NCBI RefSeq assembly: GCF_000226095.1
Contig: NC_016476.1
Coordinates: 1,302,001 to 1,366,000, forward strand
Direction: 5' to 3'
Length of the DNA: 64,000 nt
Origin: Thermothelomyces thermophilus ATCC 42464
Taxonomy: Eukaryota > Ascomycota > Sordariomycetes > Sordariales > Chaetomiaceae
Shown here: positions 11,534 through 23,980 of the stretch, in pieces
Position numbering within the stretch: position 1 is the stretch's first letter
How the letters are laid out: each line of letters starts with the position of its first letter
Translations under genes and position numbers: made by a program
Notes under the pieces: model-generated
What the model was told of the DNA's origin: nothing
The model's input: only the letters and a program-made list of their open reading frames with translations
The model's database searches: none

Positions 11534-11961
11534 TGTGACGAACCCAACTCAGACTTCTTCTAAAAGGGTTTAGACGAAGGTAGATTGAGCGGGACAGGTA
11601 GGCAGGTCGTCTAAGGGATTCGGTAAAGCCAAAGGGTTCACAACAACACTTAGAGTTATCTCTCACAGTAATCCGCAATACTTGGTATAAGTACTGTGAT
11701 TGTGATTGTTACCACTGGTAAACTCCCAGAGTCCACTATAACGAGTGACTATTTATATGTATATATACTCCTAGGATTACTAGCAGTCGTGGTGATCATT
11801 TATACTAGCTTACCTGGCTCATATCGTGAGCTAGTAATCCTCTGTTGGGATCATTTCTTGCCAAGCGTGATCCCGTCCTAATTGGTCTGTCATTCCTTTG
11901 GCTTGATTGGCCTATTCGTGCTAGTGGCTTAGGCGGCATCTGTATATATATTTCCGTGACA
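11534..11961 (-). repeat. 3' LTR of chromovirus 1
   Basis: It is 428 bp, begins TGTGACGAACCC as written and ends CGTGACA. It pairs with 26,270-26,697 and shares its outer part with the LTRs of chromoviruses 2 and 3, while the middle differs. Confidence 0.9.
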
Positions 11962-12087
11962 TAATACCCTCCCTTTGAGGCTTTCGACCTAAAAGCCTTC
12001 TTTTAGGCTATTTCAAATAGTGCTAACATCCTTTCTATATATACCTTGTAATTTTTCCCTTTTCCCGTATTGCTAGTGACTAATAAG

Positions 12088-12730
12088 ATAGCAGATCGTA
12101 TTTCTAAGCGCCGATCCTCGAAATCCCAACAGCGTACCGCGCTTGCTTCTTTTATTGATTTTTCTAGCATAGACGTTATACCGTATTTATAGTATTTTAA
12201 GCGGAACTTAGCTTATTGTATGGCGTCAGGCTCTTCTTGCTATAGCGAGTGCGTACGTTAGGGTCATTCTTGCGATAGTTCTGACGTAACGTCTGCTTAT
12301 TTGTAACCTGGTTTGTTACCTTAATGTTTGTAGCTAATTCTTTATAGTAATAAAGATTATATCTAAATAAAAGCGTGTAGAACAAGAAGAGGCTGATGCC
12401 GAAGAGGCCTTTTTTGTCCTTTAGACTTAACTTTAGACGGCTATCAGTCGATTAGCTTGTCTTCGTTACTAGAAACGTTTCTTAAAGGAGCAGGGTTCCA
12501 AGCTGTTTCGTCGAGGTATACAGTCTCTAGAGGAAATAGAGGCAGAAGAACGGAGGGTACGGGATTCCGAAGCACGCGTTATTAGTAATGTATAGTCCTA
12601 GGGTGCTGACGTCCCGTTTGACTAGTCTTCTTTAGGCCTGGATTTGTCGGAGGCCAACTTGGCCGTTTTGTCCAAGCTAGTGCCTACGGTCGATCCAGGT
12701 TCTGCTAGTAGAACTATTCTAGTTTCTTAG
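12088..12730 (+). pseudogene. Antisense Zn2Cys6-like gene remnant in chromovirus 1
   Basis: The frame lies on the strand opposite to gag-pol, between pol and the 3' LTR. Its start is ATA in place of ATG at 12,088 and the first residues read (M)ADRISKRRSS, close to the MADRVKKRCR start of the intact copy in chromovirus 2. A cysteine cluster follows, ending with C-x6-C; two expected early cysteines are Tyr, as G-to-A change of TGC/TGT would give. After a probable intron near 12,300-12,350 the frame reads SRLACLRYQKRFLKEQ, matching SRLTCLRCQKRMLRDQ of element 2. The C-terminal part is longer than in element 2 and overlaps the end of pol by about 150 bp on the opposite strand. Confidence 0.65.
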
Positions 12731-14194
12731 GGCAGTTCAAGTTCTTGACTAGTTCCTATAAGTTATCTTCTAGTCTAAAATCGAGCCACTTAACCAGGTA
12801 CTATAGTTCCCCGTTGATAATACGTAAATCTAGAATTTCTTTAGCGTCCTATTTTTCCTCTTTGTCCTCTACTTCGATATGTATAGTAACCTTAGCGTTT
12901 TTCGGTGCTGGTTTAAGAAGTAAAATATAGAAAACATCTATCTATAGTTATATAGATGATAGTAACGATAGTCGGTAGTTAGATGTCGAAATTCGTTCTT
13001 TGATAACGAAGGGTCTGATCTTCTTGAAGTCTAGCTTCGTGCTTAGTCATTTAGTTCGTAAATTTCGTACAATCAGGTAGACTTTATCTCCCCTCTCTAG
13101 GCAAGGTCCCTTGAGCCTGTATTTATTATAGTAGTTCTTTATTCTGGTCTTGACAAACTCGAGTTCCTTTTTGAGCTTTTTATATAATACGTATATTTGT
13201 TCTACTTTGACTATTGCTCTTAGCACTGTGACCTCTGGTCCTTGCCTAAGGTCTGCTTTATATCCGTAGTTCGCAAAGAATAGTGTAACTTTGGTCGTTT
13301 CTGTTGGCGTCGTATTATAAGTGAGTTATGCTATTGGCAATAGTATAACCTAGTCATTTTACTAGTAGTTGACGTAAGAGCGGAGGTACTACTTAATAAC
13401 TTGGTTTAGTTGCTCTATTTGTCTGTCAGTCTATAGGTAATATGCCGTTAATAGCTTGCTATTAATGCCTAATCATTATATTAACGCTTGCTAGGACTTT
13501 GACGCGAACTTGGTGTCTCTGTTAGTAATCTATTCTTGCGGCTAAGTATATACTAATATAACTTGCTAATAGATTACGTTTACTAACTGTTCTGCTATCT
13601 AAGACTCTTTATAGGGAAAGAAGTATACCTACTTGGTTAGGTAATCTACTATAGTAAGAATATTATTATAGGTCACTCCTATAGCTATATCCTTAGATTC
13701 TAGCAGCTTCGTAATAAAGTCTATTATAACTAAACTCTATAGTTTGTCAGCTATTAGCAGTGGCTAAAGTAGCCTATATAGCTTATATTGTGCCGTTTTA
13801 CTCCGATTGCAGATATAGTAGTTCTATACAACTTCCTTAACTCGTGCCGTTAATTATGGAAAGTCGTAGTGTTTTTTGACTTATATAACAGTCTTCGTGA
13901 CTCCTTTGTATCCTCCGAGTTTCGACTCGTAGAGTTCTCGAATCATCTACAGCTATTGATCTTTATCGTGGATATACGCTTTGCCTCGGTACTAGAGTTT
14001 CCTATCTCTTTCTTCTACTCCGTTAGGTACTAGTAGTCCGGGTACTACTTGATACTATGTCTCGTTAATCCTTTCTTCTCAAAAGATTACATAACATTCT
14101 AGGAACGAGTCAAGTAGATCATCTTCTACGGGTGTCTACGTTTTATAATATAGCGTTCTGTCTGTCTGTTCCTTGAATAACGGTAGTATTGTTC

Positions 14195-14646
14195 TGTCAC
14201 GGAAATATGCATGCAGATGCTGCCTGGGCCACCGGCACGGATAGGCCAATCAGGCCATAAGGACGGAAGGAACCAATTATAACGTAGGAAGCACTGTAAT
14301 CCCCACCATACGCTGATTTACGATCACCAAGATCCGTGTAAAGTCACTGATCGCGGTGAGCGGCTTACCAGGATCACTAACCAAGGACTGATCAAGGTGA
14401 TCCGGGAAGGCTATATATATATATAGATAGTCACTCGTTATAGTAGACTCTAGGAGTTCACCAGTGGTAACAATTATAATCACAGTACTTATACCAAGCG
14501 TTGCTAATTACTGTAAGAGACAACTCTAAGTGTTGTTGTGAACCCTTTAGCTTCACCGAATCCCCTTAGACGACCTGCCTACTTGTCCTGCTTTACCTAC
14601 CTCCGTCTGGACCCTTTTAGAAGAAGTCTAAGTTAGGTTCGTCACA
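14195..14646 (+). repeat. 5' LTR of chromovirus 2
   Basis: It is 452 bp, begins TGTCACGGAAATATG and ends GTTCGTCACA. It pairs with 21,346-21,797. A run of TA repeats near 14,411-14,425 is TATA-like. Confidence 0.9.
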
Positions 14647-14673
14647 CGTTGTTACTACTCCCTTTGTTCTATT

Positions 14674-16935
14674 ATAGTTTAGAACGGAGGTGACTACGAC
14701 CTCGATATCGATATAGATACCAATATCACGGCCGAACAACTGCTCGCCTAGCTTGGTTAACTCTAGTAGCGGATCTAGGAGTTGGACTAGAGAGACAAGG
14801 CTGCTCAAGCTCGAATCAAGGAACTCGAGAACCGCGAAAAGTACTTGCAGAAGTTGGTTAACGAGGCCTAGGCTAAAATCGAGGCACTCGAGGGCGCCAA
14901 AGCAAAGCGTATTAAGATCGAACTACCTAGTAAATATAGAGGAACTAAGGAGGATCTTATAGGATTCCTGATAAACCTTTGATCCTACTTCTAGCTTAAT
15001 GACGACAAGTTTCCGGACGACAAAGCCAAAGTCCTCTACGTAGCCACGAGACTAGAGGGCAAGGCACTTAGATGGTTCGAGCCTATATAGAACGACTATC
15101 TCACTGAGGAAGACGAAGACAACTAAGACGTGTTTATATAGGCAGTCTTCTAATCTTACGACCGTTTCGAAGAAGAGCTTCGGAAAGTTTTTAGCGACAA
15201 AGATAAGAAGATTTATACGTAAGAAAGACTTGCTAATCTCCGACAGACCAAGTTAGTAGCCTCCTATACTATATAGTTTAGACAGGATATACTTAAGTCT
15301 TAGCTTAACGACGAGGCGTTAATATAATTATTCTATAATAGCTTAAAGGAAAAAGTTAAGGACGAGCTATATAAGTACGATCGGCCTGAGACTCTAGACG
15401 AATACATCGTACAGGCCATTAGGATTGATAATCGACTCTACGTACAAGAGTAGTAGAAATGAGGTTAAATGAACGGAACTACGGTTAAGGCTAACGACAA
15501 GAAAAAGCGAGCGTATGTTAGTACCTCGTACGGGACGTACCCCAGAGCTATAGATATAGATATAGCGTAGAAGCAGGATTAGAAGAAGACGACCAAAGAC
15601 AAGTCTAATATTACCTACTATAACTATAGAAAGAAAGGGTACTATAAGCGAGAATGCCGGAGCCTAAAGAAAGAATGGAAACCAACCCCTAGAAAGGAAA
15701 TTACGACCATCGACAAAGTTACCAAGGACGTTATCAAAGTAGCGACTATAAGCTACGAAGATAAGGGCAGTAATACAGATAGTCTTAGACACGACGGCGA
15801 CGGTAAAGACAAACAAGCACCGTACTCCGAACTGGTCACTATAGACCTAGAGACAGGTCTCGCCGAGTAGGACATGGCAGGAGAATATGCACCGCCAGTT
15901 TCGATTCTCCCAGCCTTGAGGCAGTAGGGTCTCATAGTCATGTAGAGGCGGGATAGATCGTAGACGACCGACACCTAAAGAACCGAAAGACCCGGACCTA
16001 ATATTCTATTCCTCTAGGAACAAATCAAATGGTATTGTAACGAAGTTTTTCGGCTTAATACGGAACTATGTAAACGGGATAGACGCTTGATTTGACTTGC
16101 CTACTAGAGCGATAGAATAAGGGACGAAATAAGGGAACTCCGACGTATCGTAGAAACTATCAAAGGAGAACAGCCTATGATATACAATAGGCCTGATAGC
16201 TATGCCGAGTATCTTAATGGCTAGCAACTTAGTAACGACGTATGGAACCCCGAGTACTAGTTTATATGTGTAAACCGCGGAAAAGACGAGCGTACGTGGG
16301 AAAGTTACTAGAAGAAACACTCCTATCTCAGCATTAGAGTACCTACGGCCTATATACAATGGGAGGGATTTGGGAAAGAATTCTAATACCTTCTAGGTGA
16401 CGCTACGCGACTGTACCCGCGATACAAGGCATATACACAAGTGCCCTAGTTCTAGTGTGTGGCATACGAATGTCGATATCACTTCCGCGACAAATTCGAA
16501 AACAATCACTAGCCAACCCGACAGGAAAACGGGGACAGAGGCTTGTGCCCTATGGAATGGGTCTACGATGCAGGAAACAGAGCGGCCGAATTGCTCTGGA
16601 AGATCGAAGCCTGCAATCTAGGAAGCATTACGATAGTTCCAAAACGAGCCTGGCCTAGGTACTACGGAACCGGACAAGACATATAGGACTCGTGCTAGAG
16701 CAACGATTATCTCTATCATATAGAAGAAAAGAAATTGCAAATTCGGGAGCTTTAGACGAAGCTATGGTACGTACGACGGAAAGCGGAACGGACCTAATGG
16801 TAGGAAGCTACAAGCACTTAATGGCTTACGGAAATAAGCACGATCGACGAAGCCGCTATTAGCCAAACAACCGGAGAGGTTAGTACTAACCTGGGAAACG
16901 GGTTAGGGCCCTTCGAGGGGCCTAGAAACTATTAA
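14674..16935 (+). pseudogene. gag of chromovirus 2 (RIP-stopped)
   Basis: One frame of 2,262 nt (753 codons plus stop) is interrupted only by RIP-type stops, with no indel. The start codon is ATA for ATG, judged from the intact ATG at the same place in elements 1 and 3. A coiled-coil-like, charged N-terminal half is followed near 15,617-15,657 by a CCHC zinc knuckle in which two Cys and the His have become Tyr, leaving one Cys. The TAA at 16,933 is shared by all three chromoviruses and is probably the true stop. Gag proteins package the element RNA into virus-like particles. Confidence 0.8.
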
Positions 16936-19900
16936 CGCCTATGTAGCAGTAAGTAGTAGCATAGTATAGGAAGAACTAGCACAAGAGACCACTATATCGA
17001 GACCTCCCAGCAGAAACATGGGAAATCGCCACAATCTTTGGACGACGGCGGCAAGACAAGTAATTATAGATAATAGCATAGTAGAAACAGCACGAAATGC
17101 TCGTACTAGTAGACAGTAGAGCAGAGATAAACCTGATTTCGCCGATACTTGTAAATTAGCTACAGATACCCTAGAGAATAAAGCAGAAGTATAGCATAGT
17201 CAAAGGGCCATTTCCGACGTAATAGGTATATAGAGAGACTAAACCGATTAATATCACTATGGTAAGGAAGACTATAGCAGTCATATTTAGTATTATAGAC
17301 ATAGGTAACGATAAAGATATAATATTAGGGTTACTATAGCATGAAGATTACAACCTAGATATTAGCTAGAAGAATAGTAGCTACCTACGACCCTAAATGG
17401 AATCGTATTCGACTAGCGAGATAGAGAGCATGTAAGGATCGCGAGCAGACAATGCTTAGAGAAAGGCATGTCCTACGGATCTACCGCAAAAGACGGACAG
17501 TGGCAGACAGACTACTACAGACTCTGGAAGAGGCGGCATAACGACATCAATATTACGATAGGAGGAACAAGCTAAATCGCCGATAGCTGTTCTCTCTATT
17601 GACAAATGCGGAGCACTATAATTAGAGTAGTAGGTTGAGATAGGAGAAATCACTAGTATTGCTATAGACGGAACCAAGTTTATATACTATTAGAAAACCA
17701 AGAGACGAGACAAGACTAGGGAAGTACTAAAGGAGTACAAGGGATACCTAGCATTCGAACCGAAGTATCTAGAAGGATTACCAGAACACGGCCTATAGGA
17801 TCACAAGATCAAGCTTAAGGAAGGAGTATAACTAAAGTTCTTTAAGATTTACTATACGAGCTAGATATAGAATGAAGAACTTAAGCGATATTTAGAGGAA
17901 AACCTTTGAAGAGGACATATCCGCCCGTCGACATCACTAGCAGGCTACCTAATCCTGTTTATGCCTAAGAAAGACGGAAAGCTACGGTTATACATCGACT
18001 ATTAGTAACTTAATGAACAGACCGTGAAAAACCGATACCTGTTACTACTAATCTTACGGCTCCGAGATCAGTTAGCAGGAGCCTAATATTTTACACGTCT
18101 TGACTTGCCATCGGCCTACAACTATATATAGATCAAAGAAGGCGACGAGTGGAAAACGGCCTTTAGGACACCCTATGGCTACTACGAGTACCTCGTCATG
18201 CCATTTAGACTTACGAACGCACTGGCAACGTTCTAAGCCCTGATTAATCAAGCTATCTGACCCTTTCTCGACAAATTTGTAGTATGTTATCTCGACGATA
18301 TACTTATCTTCTCTAAGACAATAGACAAATACCGAAAGCATATAATAGCAGTACTAGACACGCTACACACGTACAAGCTATTAGTTAACAAGGAAAAGAG
18401 CGAATTCCATGTTAGGAAGATAGTCTTTTTAGGATACGAAATATCCCTAGGACAAATCCGGATAGAACCTTCAAAGGTTGAAGCCATCAAGAATTAGCCA
18501 CAACCGACGTCAGTCACAGAAGTACGAAGCTTCATCGGATTTACGAACTTCTACCGAATGTTCATCAGGAACTTTAGAGCGATTATATAACCTTTGTACG
18601 AGCTTACTAAGAAGAATACTAAATTCCAATGGGAAGAGCGATACGAGTAAGCATTTATATAGATCTGTAACGCCATTACTAAAGATCTAGTACTAGTACT
18701 GCCAGACCCTAAGAAGCCATTCGAGGTAGAAACAGACGCTTTAGACTACGCTATCGGAGGACAATTAGGATAATAAGATGAACAAGGGAAGCTATATCCT
18801 GTAGCCTTCTTTTCAAAGAAGCTCGACAGACTATGTCTCAATTATCCGATTCACGACAAAGAACTACTTACGATTGTCAAAGCTTTCAAGGAATAGCGAC
18901 TATACCTTAGTGGCACAATCAAACCAGTACAAGTATATACAGATCATAAGAACCTACGATACTTCATGATGACAAAGGAACTTAACAGACGACAAATACG
19001 ATAGGCAGAATTCCTCGCGGAATTTAACTTCGAGATCTGCTACAAGAAGGGCAAAGAAAACGTATAAGCAGACATTTTAAGTCGACGAACGGATCACACA
19101 GAAGGACGAACGGGAACGACACCACCGTTATTTAAGGAACGGACAGACGGAACGCTATATTACGAAACGTAGACACCTATAGAAGATAATCCACTTGACT
19201 CGTTCCTAGAATGCTACGTAATCTTTCGAGAAGAAAGGATCAACGAGGTATAGTATTAAGCAACACCCGGACCAGTGGTACCTAATGGAGTAGAAGAGAA
19301 AGATAGGAAACTTTGGTACTGAGGCAAAGCATACATCTACAACCAGGATCAATAGCTACAGATGATTCAAGAACTCTACGAGTCGAAACTCGGAGGATAC
19401 AAAGGAGTCACGAAGACTGTTATACAAGTCAAGAAACACTATAACTTTCCATAGTTAACGGCACGGGTTAAGGAAGTCGTACGGAACTGCGACATTTGCA
19501 ATCGAAGCAAAACGGCACGATACAAGCCGTATAGGCTACTTTAGCCACTACTAACAGCTGACAAACCATGGAGTTTAGTCACGATGGACTTCATCACGAA
19601 GCTACTAGAATCTAAGGACACGGCTATAGGAGTAATCTACGATAGTATTCTTACTATAGTAGATCGCCTGACTAAATGGGCATACTTCTTTCCCTATAAG
19701 GAGTCCTAGATAGCTAAATAGCTGGCAGACATGATCTATCGGCAAGTTACATTAGTATATGCTTAGCCGCAAGAATGGATCACCAACAGAGATACCAAGT
19801 TTGTATCAAAGTTCTGGCAAGTGTTAATATGACGATTAGGCGTCAACAGCAAGCTATTAACGGCATATTACCTACAGACTGATAGACAAACGGAGCGACT

Positions 19901-20723
19901 AAACCAAGTTGTCGAGCAGTATCTCCGTTCTTATGTCAGCTACTAGCAAGACGACTAGGTCATACTATTACCAACAGTACAACTCGCCTACAACACAACG
20001 CCGACAGAAACGACCAAAGTCACACCGTTCTTCGCAAACTACAGATATAAAGCAGACCTTAGGCAAGGACCAGAGGTCACAGTACCAAGAGCAGTAGTCA
20101 AAGCAGAACAAATGTACGCACTATATAAAAAGCTTAAAAAAGAACTCGAGTTTATTAGAACCAGAATAAAGGACTACTACGACAAATATAGGCTCAAGGG
20201 ACCTCGCCTAGAGAGGGGAGACAAAGTCTACCTGATTACACGAAACTTACAAACCAGACGACCAAGCGTAAAGCTAGACTTCAAGAAGGTCGGACCCTTC
20301 GTTATCAAAGAACGAATTTCGACATCTAACTACTGACTGTCGTTACCGTCATCTATACGCCTACGGACAGATGTTTTTCATATTTCACTTCTCGAACCAG
20401 CACCAAAGAACGCTAAGGTTGCTACGCACATCGAAGCAGAGGACGAAGAGGAAGAATAGGACGTCGAAGAAATTCTAGATTTACGTATTATCAACAGGGA
20501 ACTATAGTATCTAGTCAAATGGCTCGATTTTAGACTAGAAGATAACTTATGGGAGCCGGTTAAGAACCTAAACTGCCCTAAGAAACTGGAACAGTTCTAC
20601 CAGAGGAACCCTAACCGTCTACAGGGGCTGACTTAGGAACCTAACCGGCGTCTAAGAAGGAAGAAGTACCAGTAGGAGCCGACCCTAGAGACAAGCCAAC
20701 TACTTCCTAGTCAATCACGCTGA
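16936..20723 (+). pseudogene. pol of chromovirus 2 (PR-RT-RNaseH-IN-chromodomain)
   Basis: pol lies in the -1 frame relative to gag and has no clear ATG, so expression by frameshift or reinitiation at the gag stop is likely. The protease motif DSG is DSR at about 17,112-17,120. RT keeps YLDD at 18,288-18,299. RNase H starts near 18,726. The integrase has CDIC at about 19,488, first catalytic Asp near 19,587, a second in NRD near 19,790 and the TDRQTER block near 19,880. An integrase tail with KKVGPF is at about 20,285 and a chromodomain with YLVKWLDF at about 20,505-20,540. The frame runs unshifted to TGA at 20,721-20,723. The product would copy and integrate the element, and the chromodomain would steer it to marked chromatin. 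RIP stops make it inactive. Confidence 0.82.
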
Positions 20724-20736
20724 AGGCGCCCGACGC

Positions 20737-21225
20737 CTACGCCTGACCTGTTAAATCCTGTTCTTCCAACATCGGGGGCACCACCCCGTCCTCCTTATCT
20801 AAACCCCGTATACCTTGACAAACGAACTCGTCACTTTGGTCACGTAACATTCGTTTTTGACAACGCAGACACGTAAGGCGACTTAAAGTCTGCTGAAGCA
20901 GATCCTCTGCCGCTAAAATTTCTTCCTCTAGCCTGTCCTGCTCACGCCAGTTACGCAACACTACGATACGTCAGAACAGAAGCGAGAAGACAAACAGAAG
21001 CTACTTACGGGAATCCGCTACGTTCGGCCCGTCGTAAGACTTTCCTTCACGCGTACAATTTAAACACCTCTTAGAATTTCCCGACATAATACAACGCTTC
21101 TTAGGCATTACCCGCCAACAATTAGAACACGGCATGGTTTTGGAACCGTCTCGTTTAATTGCAGCGACTAAGATACGACGTTCACGCGTTGTATCACGAC
21201 AGCGTTTCTTCACACGGTCAGCCAT
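20737..21225 (-). CDS. Antisense Zn2Cys6-like protein encoded in chromovirus 2 (2 exons)
   Basis: Exon 1 is 21,225-21,009 and exon 2 is 20,960-20,737. The 48-nt intron (GTAAGT...TCGTAG, CTGAC branch) keeps the frame, giving 146 residues. The frame is open throughout, although gag-pol of the same element is full of RIP stops. The N-terminus is basic. A cysteine cluster C33-x2-C36-x8-C45-x8-C54-x2-C57-x6-Y64 resembles a Zn2Cys6 DNA-binding cluster whose last Cys became Tyr by G-to-A. A leucine/glutamate-rich, coiled-coil-like stretch follows at about 74-95, then CLRC and a later Cys. The stop lies 13 bp from the pol stop, so the genes converge. A DNA-binding or regulatory role is a guess. I know no established name for it. 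Confidence 0.7.
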
Positions 21226-21345
21226 GGTGAACGGCGGAACGGAACAAGGGGGGGAACTTACAGAAGCAAGTACGAGAGGGTGTTAGCGCTATTTGAAACG
21301 GCCTAAAAGGGCTTTTGGGTTAAAAGCCTCGGAGGGAGGGCATCG

Positions 21346-21797
21346 TGTCACGGAAATATGTATGCAGATGCTGCCTGGGCCACCGGCACGGATAGGCCAA
21401 TCAGGCCATAAGGACGGAAGGAACCAATCATAACGTAGGAAGCACTGTAATCCCCACCATACGCTGATTTACGATCACCAAGATCCGTGTAAAGTCACTG
21501 ATCGCGGTAAGCGGCTCACCAGGATCACTGACCAAGGACTGATCAAGGTGATCCGGGAAGGCTATATATATATGTAGATAGTCACTCGTTATGGTGGACT
21601 CTGGGAGTTCACCAGTGGTAATAATCACAATCACAGTACTTATACCAAGCGTTGCTAATTACTGTGAGAGATAACTCTAAGTGTTGTTGTGAACCCTTTG
21701 GCTTCACCGAATCCCCTCAGACGACCTGCCTGCTTGTCCTGCTTTACCCACCTCCGTCTGGACCCTTTTAGAAGAAGTCTGAGTTAGGTTCGTCACA
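21346..21797 (+). repeat. 3' LTR of chromovirus 2
   Basis: It is 452 bp and pairs with 14,195-14,646; the two copies differ at scattered sites, mostly C/T or G/A. It begins TGTCACGG and ends GTCACA next to the TSD cgttc. Confidence 0.9.
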
Positions 21798-23980
21798 CGT
21801 TCCTATTTGTCCTTCTGTATAATCCGTTTATTAACTTAAGATATCTGCTCGTACGTTCCCTTTGCCCTTCTTGTAGTGGATCTCAAAGTTAAATTCTACA
21901 AGGAATTCTACCTATTGTATTTATCGTCTGTTAAGCTCCTTTGTTGTCGTAAAGTATCGTAAATTCTTGTAATCCATATATACTTGTACCGGTTTAATCG
22001 TGCTACTAAGGTATGGTTGCTATTCCTTAAAGGCTTCGATAATCGTAAGTAGTTCCTTATTATAGATCGGATAATTAAGATATAGTCTATCAAGCTTCTT
22101 TAAAAAGAAGGCTATAGGATATAGCTTTCCTTATCTGTCTCGTTATCCTAATTATCCTCTAATAGCGTAGTCTGAAGCGTCTGTTTCTACCTCGAATAGC
22201 TTCTTAGGGTCTAGTAGTACTAGTACTAGATCTTTAGTAATAGCGTTACAGATCTACGTAAATGCTTACTTATATTGCTCTTCCTATTGGAATTTAGCGT
22301 TCTTCCTAGTGAGTTCGTATAAAGGTCGTACGATCGCTCTAAAGTTCCTAATAAATATCTAGTAGAAGTTTGTAAATCCGATGAAGCTTCGTACTTCCGT
22401 GACTAACGTCGGTCGTAGCCAATTCTTAATAGCTTTAATCTTTAAAGGTTCTATCCGGATTTGTCCTAGGGATATTTCGTATCCTAAAAAGACTATCTTC
22501 CTAACATAGAATTTGCTCTTTTCCTTGTTAACTGATAGCTTGTACGTATATAGCGTGTCTAGCACTGCTTTTACGTACTTCTGGTGTTTGTCTATCGTCT
22601 TGGAGAAGATAAGTATATCGTCGAGATAATATACCGCAAATTTGTCGAGAAAGGGTTAGATAGCTTGATCAATCAGGGCTTAGAACGTTGCTAGCGTGTT
22701 TGTAAGTCCGAATAGTATGACGAGGTACTTGTAGTAGCTATAGGGTGTCCTAAAGGCCGTTTTCCACTTGTTACCTTCTTTGATCTATATATAGTTATAG
22801 GCCAATAGCAAGTCAAGACGCGTGAAATATTAGGCTCCTGCTAACTAATCTCGGAGCCGTAAGATTAGCGGTAACAGGTATCGGTTTTTTATAGTCTATT
22901 CGTTAAGTTGCCGATAGTCGACATATAACTATAGCTTTCTATCTTTCTTAGGCATAAATAGGATTAGGTAGCCTGCTAGCGATGTTAACAGGCGGATATA
23001 TCCTCTTCAAAGGTTCTCCTCTAAATATCGCTTAAGTTCTTCGTTCTATATCTAGCTCATATAGTAGATCTTAAAGAACTTTAGTCGTACTCCTTCCTTA
23101 AGCTTGATCTTATAATCCTATAGGCCGTGTTCTAGTAGTCCTTCTAGATATTTTGGTTCAAATGCTAGGTATCCTTTATATTCTTTCGGTACTTCCCTAG
23201 TCTTGTCTCGTCTCTCGGTTTTCTAGTAATATACGAACTTGGTTCCGTCTATAGCAATGCTAGCGATTTCTCCTGTCTTAACCTACTACTCTAATTACAG
23301 TGCCCCGCATTCGTTAACGGAGAGAACAGCTATCGGCGGTTTAGCTTGTTCCTCCTATCACGATATTAGTGTCGTTATACCGCCTCTTCTAGAGTCCGTA
23401 GTAGTCTGCCTGCCACTGTCTGTCTCTTACGGTGGATCCGTAAGATATGCCTTTCCCTAAGTATCGTCTGCTCGCGATCCTTGTATACTCCCTATCTCGC
23501 TAGTCAAATATGACTCCATTCGGGGTTATAGGTAGCTACTATTCTTCTAGCTAATGTCTAGGTCGTAGTCTTTATGCTATAGTAACCCTAATATTATATC
23601 TTTATCGTTACCTATGTCTATAATGCTAAATACGACTACTGTAGTCTTCCCTACTATAGTAATATCGATCGGTTTAGTCTCCCTATATACCTATTACGTC
23701 AGAAATAGCCCTTTGACTATGCTATGCTTCTACTTCATTCTCTAGAGTATCTATAGCTAATTTACAAGTATCGGCGAAATCAAATTTATCTTTACTCTAC
23801 TATCTACTAGTACGAGCATTTCGTGCTGTTTCTACTATGCTGTTATCTATAATCGCTTGTCTTACCGTCATTATCTAAAGATTGTAGCGATTTCCTATAT
23901 TTCTGCCGGGAGGTCTTAATATAGTAGTTTCTTATGCTAGTCCCTCCTATACTATGCTATCGCTTGCCGCTATACGGGCG

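Larger units (their letters stand above)
14195..21797 (+). mobile_element. Chromovirus-type gypsy element 2, nested in element 1
   Basis: It is 7,603 bp, with two 452-bp LTRs (14,195-14,646 and 21,346-21,797). The flanks are tgttc (14,190-14,194) and cgttc (21,798-21,802), a 5-bp TSD differing by one C/T. The order is LTR, gag, pol (protease, RT, RNase H, integrase, chromodomain), antisense gene, LTR. It lies in opposite orientation to its host, element 1. RIP is heavy in gag-pol and light in the LTRs and antisense gene. Confidence 0.92.
12582..23980 (-). pseudogene. pol of chromovirus 1, interrupted by element 2 (14,195-21,797)
   Basis: Reading right to left, the sequence holds protease, reverse transcriptase (LDD region complementary to about 22,620), RNase H and the integrase zinc region (to about 21,803). 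Beyond element 2 come the integrase core, the GPF-type integrase tail near 13,000-13,080 and a chromodomain near 12,740-12,850. Stops are RIP-type. The last frame ends at tandem TAA codons complementary to about 12,579-12,584. Confidence 0.75.

Noticed and set aside
12745-12930. Short open frames scattered through the repeat block as host genes
   Set aside because: They are gaps between RIP stops in gag/pol or antisense of them, with SSS/LLL-rich products typical of low-complexity reading.
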